Position numbers and translations under genes: made by a program
Shown: one piece after another, positions 1-6,436 of the stretch
Layout of the letters: every line of letters begins with the position of its first letter
Position numbering within the stretch: position 1 is the first letter of the stretch
DNA from: Rhodospirillaceae bacterium
GTDB lineage: Bacteria > Pseudomonadota > Alphaproteobacteria > Rhodospirillales > Magnetovibrionaceae
Assembly (NCBI GenBank): GCA_002732845.1
Contig: NVSZ01000008.1
Location: 46,697 to 54,517, forward strand
Direction of reading: 5' to 3'
DNA length: 7,821 bases
The notes under the pieces: model-generated
What the model saw: only the letters and a program-made list of their open reading frames with translations
What the model was told of the DNA's origin: nothing
Database searches by the model: none

Positions 1-1343
1 CGCCCGGCTTTTAATTCTTCGCGAATACGTTCAAACACCAAAACGTTGGCGTCCACCGCCATACCAATGGTCAACACAATGCCCGCAATGCCCGGCAACG
101 TTAAAGTCGCTTGCAACATCGACAACATTGCCGTGATGATCACCATGTTCAACAGCAACGCCACATCGGCATACAAACCAAAGCGGCCATAATAAAAGGC
201 CATAAAGATCACAACGCCGATCAAACCAATGATCGAAGCCATCTTACCCGCCTCAATCGAGTCTGCGCCGAGGCCCGGACCAACAGAGCGTTCTTCCAAA
301 ATCGTCAACGGCGCTGGCAATGCACCTGCACGGAGCAACAAGGATAAATCATTGGCCTCCGCCACGCTAAAGTTGCCGCTGATCTGACCGGAACCGCCCA
401 AGATTGGTTCGCGGATCACCGGAGCAGAAAGGACTTTATCGTCCAAAATAATAGCAAACGGCTTATTGACGTTTTTCAGGGTAACTGCCCCAAAACGTTT
501 TGCACCAACCGTATCAAAACGGAAGTTTACAACGGGTTGATTATCGCGGGGATCAAAACCCGCTGAAGCATCAACCAAGGTATCACCACCAACCATCACG
601 CGTTTTTTAACCAGATACATGCGCGGACGACCCGATTGATCAATTTCATCTTGGGACGGCACAAACATCGTGCCCGGTGGTATACGCCCAGCCAAAGCAT
701 CCGCCATAGAGGCTTTTTCATCCAACAAATGGAACGTTAATTTAGCGGTTTTACCCAACAAGCGTTTCAAGCGTTCGGGATCATCCATGCCGGGGACTTG
801 AACCAAAATGCGGTCATCGCCTTGACGCACAATGGTCGGTTCGCGCACACCGGTTTCATCAATTCGACGACGAACGATTTCGATGGATTGATCCACTGCG
901 GCAATGCGCCGATCCCGAATGGTTTTTTCCAACATCACCATGGTGATCACACCATCATCGGTAAGGTTGGTTTCATAGCCCGTGTCCAAGCCCCGGATTT
1001 TATCGTACGTCACTTGAGCCGTGGTCAGGTCTTTTAGCTTCACCGTTACACCGTTGCGCATCACCCGCAAACCTGAATAGCGAATACGCTCTTTACGCAA
1101 ATCAGACCGAATGGAATCCACCAAGCCTTCCAAACGTTCGTTAATCACCACGGCGACTTCGACTTCCAACAACAAGTGCGAACCACCTTGCAGATCAAGG
1201 CCTAAATTCACCTGACTGCTGGGCACCCAACCGGGCAGATTATCTGCACTGGAACGGTCCATCAGATTGGGGGCAGCGAAGATCAGACCCAAAGCGCACA
1301 GGCCAAGGATCAACGAGACCTTCCATGTTTCGAACTTAAGCAT
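1..1343 (-). CDS. secD: Protein translocase subunit SecD, 3' end cut by window edge
   Basis: SecD is an inner-membrane subunit of the Sec accessory complex SecDF-YajC, which uses the proton gradient to pull exported proteins into the periplasm. Translating the minus strand from the ATG at 1343 gives an uninterrupted frame of 447 codons to the left edge. A first membrane segment lies at about residues 9-24, followed by the SecD hallmark LGLDLQGGSHLLLEV (47-61). The periplasmic P1 region contains RRRIDETGV, and LLLRAGALPAPL precedes the membrane block. The last visible residues are the conserved MAVDANVLVFERIREEL. The family is usually a little over 500 residues, so only the last membrane helices are missing. 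The start is supported by AAGGA 9 bases upstream (1353-1357). The gene begins 26 bases after the yajC stop, so the two are probably co-transcribed, with secF expected next. The identification is secure. Confidence 0.96.
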   Translation of the reverse strand, partial: MLKFETWKVSLILGLCALGLIFAAPNLMDRSSADNLPGWVPSSQVNLGLDLQGGSHLLLEVEVAVVINERLEGLVDSIRSDLRKERIRYSGLRVMRNGVTVKLKDLTTAQVTYDKIRGLDTGYETNLTDDGVITMVMLEKTIRDRRIAAVDQSIEIVRRRIDETGVREPTIVRQGDDRILVQVPGMDDPERLKRLLGKTAKLTFHLLDEKASMADALAGRIPPGTMFVPSQDEIDQSGRPRMYLVKKRVMVGGDTLVDASAGFDPRDNQPVVNFRFDTVGAKRFGAVTLKNVNKPFAIILDDKVLSAPVIREPILGGSGQISGNFSVAEANDLSLLLRAGALPAPLTILEERSVGPGLGADSIEAGKMASIIGLIGVVIFMAFYYGRFGLYADVALLLNMVIITAMLSMLQATLTLPGIAGIVLTIGMAVDANVLVFERIREELKAG

Positions 1344-1352
1344 GCCGGGAAG

Positions 1353-1357
1353 TCCTT
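1353..1357 (-). promoter_or_regulatory. Ribosome binding site of secD
   Basis: AAGGA on the minus strand, 9 bases before the secD ATG. It lies in the 26-base yajC-secD gap and fixes the secD start at 1343. Confidence 0.6.
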
Positions 1358-1369
1358 AAACTTAGAGGA

Positions 1370-1864
1370 TTAGTCTTTAAGAAGCTTTTTCAAGCCCCCT
1401 TTTTTAGCGGATTTTTTTGCAGGTTTTTTGTCGTCATCGTTTGACGCATCACCAGAATCATTTGCATCTGTCGCATCATCCGCATCATCATCATCATCGT
1501 CGTCGTCGTCATTCGCTTTATCATTCGCTTTATCATTCGCTTTATCAGCGGCTTCTGGTTTAGCGATAACGGCCGACACCAATCCCCGATCAACGCGAAC
1601 TTTCACGCCATCGGCAATTTCAACTTTAAGCTCGCCTTCGTCGATCACCTTAACCACGATGCCAAGAATGCCACCACCCGTGACAATTCTGTCGCCACGG
1701 CGAATGGCGTTCAGGGTTGCTTTGTGTGCTTTTTGCTTTTTTTGTTGCGGACGGATCAGCAAAAAGTAAAAAACACCAAAGATCAAAACCAATGGCAACA
1801 TAGATTCAAACAATCCGGCCTGGGCAGCACCGGCGGCTTGAGCATAAGCGGGCGAAATCAACAT
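1370..1864 (-). CDS. yajC: Sec translocon accessory protein YajC with acidic/basic C-terminal tail
   Basis: YajC is a small single-span inner-membrane protein that associates with SecDF and the SecYEG channel. The 164-residue product starts MLISPAYAQAAG, has one membrane helix at about residues 20-37 ending in FLLIRPQQKKQK, and then the conserved domain with IRRGDRIVTGGGILG (54-68). Typical family members are about 110 residues and end near residue 102 here. The remaining 60 residues are low complexity: three KAND repeats (112-119 and preceding), a run of nine Asp (119-127), more Asp/Ala/Asn, then a lysine-rich end (KKPAKKSAKKGGLKKLLKD). The start is well supported by AAGGAG 6 bases upstream. 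It is the first gene of the yajC-secD unit and is transcribed divergently from the DUF815 gene. The core identification is firm; the role of the tail is unknown. Confidence 0.95.
   Translation of the reverse strand: MLISPAYAQAAGAAQAGLFESMLPLVLIFGVFYFLLIRPQQKKQKAHKATLNAIRRGDRIVTGGGILGIVVKVIDEGELKVEIADGVKVRVDRGLVSAVIAKPEAADKANDKANDKANDDDDDDDDDADDATDANDSGDASNDDDKKPAKKSAKKGGLKKLLKD
1483..1512. repeat. Trinucleotide microsatellite encoding the YajC Asp run
   Basis: On the plus strand there are five CAT units followed by four CGT units and a further CAT. Read on the minus strand in the yajC frame they give GAT/GAC codons, the core of the nine-aspartate run. More scattered CAT units lie just to the left, from about 1464. 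Slippage would change the length by whole codons and leave the frame intact. Confidence 0.85.
1511..1546. repeat. Three perfect 12-base tandem repeats in yajC
   Basis: The unit ATTCGCTTTATC (plus strand) occurs three times without mismatch at 1511-1522, 1523-1534 and 1535-1546. On the minus strand it encodes the repeated peptide DKAN. Being a multiple of three, copy-number change would lengthen or shorten the YajC tail without a frameshift. Confidence 0.92.
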
Positions 1865-1870
1865 AGAACA

Positions 1871-1876
1871 CTCCTT
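1871..1876 (-). promoter_or_regulatory. Ribosome binding site of yajC
   Basis: AAGGAG on the minus strand, 6 bases before the yajC ATG. It is the strongest Shine-Dalgarno match I noted among the genes of this window. Confidence 0.75.
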
Positions 1877-1883
1877 GGGCCGA

Positions 1884-1912
1884 CTTAAATATCAGCCATT
1901 TTAATATCTAAG
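1884..1912. repeat. Imperfect inverted repeat in the yajC leader
   Basis: The 9-base arms CTTAAATAT (1884-1892) and ATATCTAAG (1904-1912) are complementary except for one position and are separated by 11 bases. The element sits just downstream of the predicted yajC -10 box, around the expected transcription start. It could be an operator or a 5' leader stem. AT-rich palindromes also arise by chance, so support is weak. Confidence 0.3.
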
Positions 1913-1915
1913 CGG

Positions 1916-1943
1916 AATATAGCCTTCTCTCTGGCTTATGCAA
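1916..1943 (-). promoter_or_regulatory. Candidate promoter of yajC-secD
   Basis: On the minus strand a -35-like TTGCAT (1938-1943) is followed after 16 bases by a -10-like TATATT (1916-1921). Both are close to the housekeeping sigma consensus, and the expected start near 1909 leaves a leader of about 45 bases that contains the AAGGAG. This is inferred from sequence only. Confidence 0.5.
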
Positions 1944-1956
1944 TCGTATCTGTGCA

Positions 1957-1985
1957 TTGACGCCCAAATAAAGAGGCTTTAGCTT
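1957..1985 (+). promoter_or_regulatory. Weak candidate promoter of the DUF815 gene
   Basis: TTGACG (1957-1962) is a strong -35 match, followed after 17 bases by TAGCTT (1980-1985), a poor -10. If used, transcription would start at or next to the ATG at 1992 and give a leaderless message. That fits the absence of a well-placed Shine-Dalgarno: the only candidate, AAGAGG, lies 15 bases upstream. Confidence 0.3.
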
Positions 1986-1991
1986 CAAATA

Positions 1992-2849
1992 ATGACAAAT
2001 TCAGACCTTTTACCCATTTTAGAACGCATCGCAGACGCTTTGGACCGCTTAAGCCCCGAACCTGCCCCTGCTCCGAATGTTAAAGATTCGGACGCTTATG
2101 TCTGGCAAGCCGGATCTAATCACCTTTTTCCAATCAAAAACGTCAATCGCATTGACTTTGATTTGTTGAAAGGCATTGACCAACAAGCCACCACATTGCT
2201 GGCCAACACCCGCCAATTTACCGACGGTCACGCCGCCAACAATGCATTGCTGTGGGGCGCACGCGGCACCGGGAAAAGTTCACTGGTCAAGGCTGTGCAT
2301 GCCAAATTAAATGCCGAACAAGCCTCGTCGTTGATGCTGGTCGAAATCCACCGCGAAGACATTCCGTCCCTGCCCCGCTTGTTAAATATTTTAAAAGATT
2401 GCGGGCGCCGGACCATTTTGCTGTGTGATGATTTGTCGTTCGACCAAGACGATGCGTCTTACAAATCCTTAAAGGCCGTGTTGGAAGGCGGATTGGAAGG
2501 TCGCCCGGATAATGTAATCTTTTACGCCACATCCAACCGCCGCCACCTGATGCCCCGCGATATGATCGAAAACGAACGTTCAACGGCGATTAACCCATCC
2601 GAATCCGTCGAAGAAAAGGTCTCGTTAAGTGATCGTTTTGGCCTGTGGTTGGGTTTTCATAACTTAAGCCAAGACACTTATTTTGCCATCGTCAAAGGCT
2701 ATGTTGATTTTTACAAACTGGATATTTCAGACCAAGATATGCACGCCGAGGCACTGGAATGGTCCATGACCAGAGGCGCCAGATCAGGCCGGGTCGCGTG
2801 GCAATTCATCCAAGACCTTGCGGGAAAACAAGGCCAATCGCTTTCCTAA
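1992..2849 (+). CDS. DUF815-family AAA-type ATPase
   Basis: The 285-residue protein belongs to the DUF815 group of single-domain AAA-like P-loop ATPases, whose cellular job is not established. Visible elements in order are an N-terminal helix ERIADALDRL (11-20), a Walker A motif GARGTGKSS (89-97), a Walker B segment ILLCDDLSF (142-150), a sensor-1-like ATSNRRHL (179-186), the family block SLSDRFGLWLGF (211-222) and a sensor-2-like GARSGRVAWQF (262-272). Key nucleotide-binding residues are intact and no membrane segment or signal peptide is present, so it should be cytosolic. It is divergent from yajC and 73-88 bases ahead of ppk2 on the same strand. In many Alphaproteobacteria a DUF815 gene sits between the nlpD-type gene and yajC, so this placement is conserved. 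Family assignment is strong; function is unknown. Confidence 0.9.
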   Translation: MTNSDLLPILERIADALDRLSPEPAPAPNVKDSDAYVWQAGSNHLFPIKNVNRIDFDLLKGIDQQATTLLANTRQFTDGHAANNALLWGARGTGKSSLVKAVHAKLNAEQASSLMLVEIHREDIPSLPRLLNILKDCGRRTILLCDDLSFDQDDASYKSLKAVLEGGLEGRPDNVIFYATSNRRHLMPRDMIENERSTAINPSESVEEKVSLSDRFGLWLGFHNLSQDTYFAIVKGYVDFYKLDISDQDMHAEALEWSMTRGARSGRVAWQFIQDLAGKQGQSLS

Positions 2850-2854
2850 ATCAT

Positions 2855-2880
2855 ATTCAACACTTTGTGTTGTGTTGAAT
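2855..2880 (+). terminator. Perfect 9-base hairpin between the DUF815 gene and ppk2
   Basis: ATTCAACAC (2855-2863) and GTGTTGAAT (2872-2880) are exact reverse complements around an 8-base loop, starting 5 bases after the DUF815 stop. A competing shorter stem AACAC/GTGTT (2859-2863 with 2867-2871) is also possible. There is no U-run after it, and the stem is only moderately GC-rich, so it is not a standard intrinsic terminator. It may instead be an mRNA-stabilising or attenuating structure. Confidence 0.4.
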
Positions 2881-2898
2881 AATTTAGGGGCGTAGACT
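2870..2898 (+). promoter_or_regulatory. Candidate promoter of ppk2
   Basis: TTGTGT (2870-2875) and TAGACT (2893-2898) are separated by 17 bases, and the expected start near 2905 lies before the ribosome binding site. Match to consensus is moderate (3/6 and 4/6). The -35 overlaps the right arm of the hairpin at 2855-2880. Confidence 0.3.
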
Positions 2899-2924
2899 CT
2901 TAACCTTAAGCCCTTAAAAATTAT

Positions 2925-2928
2925 GGAG
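2925..2928 (+). promoter_or_regulatory. Ribosome binding site that decides the ppk2 start
   Basis: GGAG lies 9 bases before the ATG at 2938. It overlaps the upstream in-frame ATG at 2923, which itself has no purine-rich site at a suitable distance. This favours 2938 as the start. Confidence 0.55.
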
Positions 2929-2937
2929 ACTGCCCGA

Positions 2938-3981
2938 ATGGTTGCCCGCAAAACAAATAAAAAATCCACCCCCAAAGCAAAAGCGAAAACACCTGTGAAG
3001 GCAAAAGCTCCAGCTCCATCTAAGGCTAAAGCCAAAGCAAAGCCTCCGGTTAAGGCCAAAGCAAAAACCAAGGCTCCGGCCAAAGCAAAGCCAAAGGTCG
3101 TATCGGTGCACAAAGGGCATGCCCTGTTGCAGCACGAACGCGTGATCGTCAAAGGTAAAAAGGCGCCGCTTCCCGATAACTATCCTTACAAGCTGCGCAT
3201 GCGCCGCGCTCAATACGAAGCCCGCAAACAGGAATTGCAAATTGAGCTTTTAAAGGCACAAAATTGGGTTAAAGACACGGGCCAACGGGTGCTGTGCATT
3301 TTTGAAGGTCGCGATGCGGCGGGCAAAGGCGGCACCATCAAACGCTTTACCGAACACCTAAACCCACGTGGTGCACGCGTTGTGGCCTTGGAAAAACCCA
3401 CCGACGAAGAAAAAGGGCAATGGTATTTCCAACGTTACGTCGAACAATTACCGACCAAGGGCGAAATCGTATTTTTCGACAGGTCTTGGTATAACCGGGC
3501 GGGCGTTGAACGGGTGATGGGTTTTTGCTCGCCATCTGAATACATGGAATTCATGCGCCAAGTTCCCGAATTTGAACGCATGCTGGTGCGCAGTGGCATT
3601 CGTTTGTTTAAATTTTGGTTTTCCGTCAGCCGTGACGAACAATTGCGGCGTTTTCAATCTAGGTCAAGCGATCCGCTGAAACATTGGAAACTCAGCCCTG
3701 TGGACGTGGAATCTTTGGATCGTTGGGATGATTATTCCGAAGCCAAAGAAAGCATGTTTTTCAACACCCACACGGCGGACGCGCCCTGGACGGTGGTTAG
3801 GTCAGATGACAAAAAACGCGCACGCATCAACTGCATGCGTCATTTTTTAGATTCCGTTCCCTATGCGGGCAAAGATGATGAAATCAACATCACCGCCGAC
3901 CCACGACTGGTGGGCAATGCCGATACGTTCTATGAAAAACTAAGCGATTTTGATCCGAACAAGAAAAAGTTGCGGATTTAA
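2938..3981 (+). CDS. ppk2: Polyphosphate kinase 2 (class I type) with Lys/Ala/Pro-rich N-terminal tail
   Basis: PPK2 enzymes transfer phosphate between inorganic polyphosphate and nucleoside diphosphates, mainly making GTP or ATP from polyphosphate, in the cytosol. The 347-residue protein (numbering from the ATG at 2938) has Walker A FEGRDAAGKGG (122-132), Walker B VFFDRSWYNR (178-187) followed by AGVERVMGFC, and an arginine-rich lid segment QLRRFQSR (235-242). The C-terminal WTVVRSDDKKRARINCMRHFL is typical of single-domain class I PPK2. Catalytic residues appear intact. Residues about 4-55 are a tail almost wholly of Lys, Ala and Pro (KAKAKAKPP type), resembling histone H1 or AlgP tails and absent from typical PPK2s. 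An alternative start at 2923 adds five residues (METAR). The gene converges with the dehydrogenase-like gene. Exact nucleotide preference (ADP or GDP) cannot be read from sequence. Confidence 0.94.
   Translation: MVARKTNKKSTPKAKAKTPVKAKAPAPSKAKAKAKPPVKAKAKTKAPAKAKPKVVSVHKGHALLQHERVIVKGKKAPLPDNYPYKLRMRRAQYEARKQELQIELLKAQNWVKDTGQRVLCIFEGRDAAGKGGTIKRFTEHLNPRGARVVALEKPTDEEKGQWYFQRYVEQLPTKGEIVFFDRSWYNRAGVERVMGFCSPSEYMEFMRQVPEFERMLVRSGIRLFKFWFSVSRDEQLRRFQSRSSDPLKHWKLSPVDVESLDRWDDYSEAKESMFFNTHTADAPWTVVRSDDKKRARINCMRHFLDSVPYAGKDDEINITADPRLVGNADTFYEKLSDFDPNKKKLRI
2965..3093 (+). repeat. Degenerate Lys-Ala codon repeats in the ppk2 tail
   Basis: Irregular short units of the type AAAGCNAAA and AAGGCNAAA recur through this stretch and encode the (K-A/P)n tail. 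The repeats are imperfect, with mixed AAA/AAG and GCA/GCC/GCT codons. This points to selection on the protein composition rather than a recent DNA expansion. Confidence 0.7.
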
Positions 3982-3987
3982 GCCCAC

Positions 3988-5394
3988 CTAAGGCGTATCA
4001 AAGGGACCGCAAACCAGCGCACATTCAACGCCAGCGCTTAAAGTCCCCAATCCATCAGCCAGCCGTTCGGGGCCGATCAACACATCGACGATTTGCCCCG
4101 AATAGCGCACGGCCGTTTCACGCATCATGCCCATCATGGGCCAGCCCCAAAGCGCCGATACGGTGACGCCGTCTTGGACAAAAGCAGGCTCGGTCAAAAA
4201 ACTGCAACTGATGACGGCTTCGACCGGGCTTCGGTTTGTGGGGCTGCCGCCAACCAAATCGATGACCACGGAACCATCGGGGATTAAATCTTTGAGGTGT
4301 TGGTCGCTGATCAGGAAATTTACGCCACGCAATTCGCTGGGCTGTTCGGCTCCATTCACAATGATGTCGGCGTCGTTGAGCCAAAAATCAATGCGGCCCT
4401 TGGCGGTTTGCGCGCGGCCCAAAACATGCACGACCTTGATGCCTTGGCTGTGCAATTCATGCAAAGCGCCTTGGCCCACGTTGCCATAGCCCAACACCAC
4501 GGCCTTGGCGTTTGATAAATCCAGATCGGGTTTGTTTTCTTGCAACAATTGAACGCCATAGCGCGCCCCCGCCTGCCCGGTTTCGTGCAGGCATTGAATG
4601 CGGCGCAGGCCAAATTCGGCTGGCGGATGGCTTTTGCGGTACTGAGCAACCGCCGAAACACCTTGGTCCTGTTCAAATTCGCGCAAATCAAACAGGTGAG
4701 TGCCTTGGGCTTTCAACTTCGCCAAGACGCCTTGATCGTCCGCAAATGTCAGGCTGTCATAAAAATACAGGGCGTTGTCACCAACCGCCTCGAACGCTTC
4801 AAAGCTCAAATCCGTTTGCAGCACCTGTAATGATCTTGGGTTACGGTTGCCACAGCGACGCACGGCTCCGCGTATACGTTCGCTCCACCCCAAAATACGC
4901 ACCCGCAATCCGCCGATGGTATTGGCCTCAAAAAAAGGTTTTAAGGCTTCGGCCATGGCGACCCGCGCCAAAATAGCTTCGTCGGTATTGACCTTGGGTG
5001 TTTCGTTGATTTCTTCCATGGCGATGACGTTGATGTGTTGGTCCTGCAGCAATTTTGCGCGGTCCGGATAGGAATGGAAATGGGCCATGCAAAATAATGT
5101 TGAGCCCTTAGCCATATCCAAAATCGAGTCCATGGACGGACCTTTGAATTTGATGATCAGTTCTTTGTCTTTGTAAATTTGCGAAGCAGGCTCTAGATAA
5201 GCGCCGTGCTGTACATATTCTTGGTCGCTAAACCCGACGCCTTCCCCGGCGCCGTGTTCCACATAAACTTTAAGTCCGGCCTGAACCAGTTTGCCCACAT
5301 CAGCCGGCACCAAAGCCACACGTTTTTCCAAGCCGCCCGGATTTTCAGGGGATTCGATTTCTTTGGCTAAGGTAATAGAAGAATAGGCGGTCAT
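3988..5394 (-). CDS. Alanine dehydrogenase/transhydrogenase-superfamily protein, substrate unknown
   Basis: The 468-residue protein has an alanine dehydrogenase/PNT-type N-terminal domain. Aligned by eye with M. tuberculosis alanine dehydrogenase, Arg25 (in EKRVALVP), Lys84 (in IIKFKGP) and His105 (in LFCMAH) match the catalytic Arg15, Lys75 and His96; the Lys-His spacing of 21 is the same. A Rossmann motif VLGYGNVGQGAL lies at 300-311, then DADIIVNGAEQP (341-352) and DGSVVIDLVGG (373-383). These resemble N5-(carboxyethyl)ornithine synthase more than classical alanine dehydrogenase. The protein is about 100 residues longer than alanine dehydrogenase; the extra length lies between His105 and the Rossmann motif and includes RILGWSERIRGAVRRCGNRN. 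It follows the nlpD-like gene by 12 bases with no Shine-Dalgarno (the upstream minus strand reads CCTCCCC), which suggests translational coupling. It could be an alanine, opine or saccharopine-type dehydrogenase; I would not assign a substrate. Confidence 0.82.
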   Translation of the reverse strand: MTAYSSITLAKEIESPENPGGLEKRVALVPADVGKLVQAGLKVYVEHGAGEGVGFSDQEYVQHGAYLEPASQIYKDKELIIKFKGPSMDSILDMAKGSTLFCMAHFHSYPDRAKLLQDQHINVIAMEEINETPKVNTDEAILARVAMAEALKPFFEANTIGGLRVRILGWSERIRGAVRRCGNRNPRSLQVLQTDLSFEAFEAVGDNALYFYDSLTFADDQGVLAKLKAQGTHLFDLREFEQDQGVSAVAQYRKSHPPAEFGLRRIQCLHETGQAGARYGVQLLQENKPDLDLSNAKAVVLGYGNVGQGALHELHSQGIKVVHVLGRAQTAKGRIDFWLNDADIIVNGAEQPSELRGVNFLISDQHLKDLIPDGSVVIDLVGGSPTNRSPVEAVISCSFLTEPAFVQDGVTVSALWGWPMMGMMRETAVRYSGQIVDVLIGPERLADGLGTLSAGVECALVCGPFDTP

Positions 5395-5406
5395 GGGGAG
5401 GAAGCT

Positions 5407-6405
5407 TTACATCAAATATTTATGAGGATCGACGGCGCGTGAACCTTTGCGCAATTCGAAATGCAGTTGCGGAGACGTTACGGATCCGGTCGAGCCGACC
5501 TTTGAAATCTTTTGGCCGCGCGTGACTTTGTCACCACGTTTGACCAGCAATGTGTCGTTGTGGGCATAAGCCGTGACCCAGCCGCCATCGTGTTTGATCA
5601 GCAACAAATTGCCAAAGCCGCGTATTTCATTTCCGGCATAAGCAACCACGCCGTTTTCAGACGCCTTTACTAACGTTCCGCGTGCCGCGGCAATATTTAC
5701 GCCATCGTTTTGTAGGCCTTTGTCTTTGGACCCGTAATTGGACAGGATTCGCCCTTTTAAGGGCCAAGAAAATTTTCCGCCTGACCGTTTGGGCGGTTCG
5801 GGGACTTTGGCCCTTGCTTGAGCTTTAGGCCGCGACGCTTGTGCGGTGGGCTGAGGCGTGCCTTTTGGTTCGACCCATAACGTAGACGTTGTTTTAGGGG
5901 TACTGGCGACTTGAACGTTTAAGGGTTCGCCTCCGGTCCGGGGAATGCGCAATTTTTGACCGGGAAAAATAGTATACGGCGGTCGAATGCCGTTGATGCG
6001 GGCCAAGGCAAAGGTATCGGCATTATAGCGTTTGGCAATCAGCGCAATATATTCGCCACTTTGCACCGTATGAATGCTGCCCTGTGGCAAAACCAGGCGT
6101 TGCCCCACGGTCAATTCATACGGCGGGCGCAGGTTGTTGGCTTCGATTAAATCACGGGGGGATAATTTATGACGCCGGGCAATCGAATACACCGTATCGC
6201 CACGTCCAACCCGCACCGCACTAGCGTTGATGAAGGCATCGTTGCTGAGCACGGCTTGAGCCTGAGGACGATTGCGTGATGTGGGACCACCCGGCCCATC
6301 CGAAGAAATCGACGCCCAGCCGCAACCCGACACCGCCAAAACGGTGAGCATTGCAAACATACGCAAAAAAAAGCGCGGAAATAAACGGGCGGAATCGTAC
6401 TTCAT
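5407..6405 (-). CDS. nlpD: NlpD-like LysM/M23 lipoprotein with degenerate LytM domain
   Basis: This is an outer-membrane-anchored periplasmic protein expected to bind peptidoglycan and activate cell-wall amidases during division. With the ATG at 6405 (332 residues), a basic n-region and hydrophobic stretch end in the lipobox LAVSGC, with Cys28 as the lipidation site. Two LysM domains follow (about 65-107 and 111-156), each containing RPPY. A Pro/Lys/Ala-rich linker (157-212) leads to an M23/LytM domain (213-332). The metal ligands are mostly lost: the usual HxGxD reads NDGVN (Asn233, Asn237), and the usual HxH reads QLH (Gln313, His315). His282 in AYAHND is kept. This matches NlpD/EnvC-type non-enzymatic activators. 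A GTG start at 6447 would overlap pcm by 11 bases but adds 14 residues that do not improve the signal peptide. No clear ribosome site is seen for 6405, so the start is less certain than the family. Confidence 0.9.
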   Translation of the reverse strand: MKYDSARLFPRFFLRMFAMLTVLAVSGCGWASISSDGPGGPTSRNRPQAQAVLSNDAFINASAVRVGRGDTVYSIARRHKLSPRDLIEANNLRPPYELTVGQRLVLPQGSIHTVQSGEYIALIAKRYNADTFALARINGIRPPYTIFPGQKLRIPRTGGEPLNVQVASTPKTTSTLWVEPKGTPQPTAQASRPKAQARAKVPEPPKRSGGKFSWPLKGRILSNYGSKDKGLQNDGVNIAAARGTLVKASENGVVAYAGNEIRGFGNLLLIKHDGGWVTAYAHNDTLLVKRGDKVTRGQKISKVGSTGSVTSPQLHFELRKGSRAVDPHKYLM

Positions 6406-6436
6406 AAGGCGATTATGGCGAAAGTACGCGCCTGCA

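Noticed and set aside
1483..1546. Short regular repeats considered as a CRISPR-like array
   Set aside because: The units are 3 and 12 bases with no spacers, lie inside yajC and encode a continuous low-complexity tail.
1428..1769. Plus-strand open frame rich in Ser opposite yajC
   Set aside because: It is the antisense image of the GAT/GAC repeats of yajC, with no ribosome site or recognisable domain.
2784..3240. Minus-strand hydrophobic open frames (Phe/Ala/Leu-rich) opposite the ppk2 tail
   Set aside because: They are reverse-complement artefacts of Lys/Ala codon repeats, not a membrane protein.
3952..3974. Possible hairpin (TCCGAAC with GTTGCGGA, one bulge) at the end of ppk2 as a terminator
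   Set aside because: The stem is short, bulged and inside coding sequence, and no U-run follows on either strand.
4780..4920. Suspected frameshift in the dehydrogenase-like gene around RILGWSERIRGAVRRCGNRN
   Set aside because: The frame is open throughout, both flanking halves are in the same frame, and the neighbouring sequence (SFEAFEAVGDNALYFYDSL) reads as normal protein. An insertion relative to alanine dehydrogenase is more likely.
4512..4976. Plus-strand 154-codon open frame opposite the dehydrogenase-like gene
   Set aside because: It lacks recognisable motifs, and the minus-strand frame there carries a continuous conserved enzyme.
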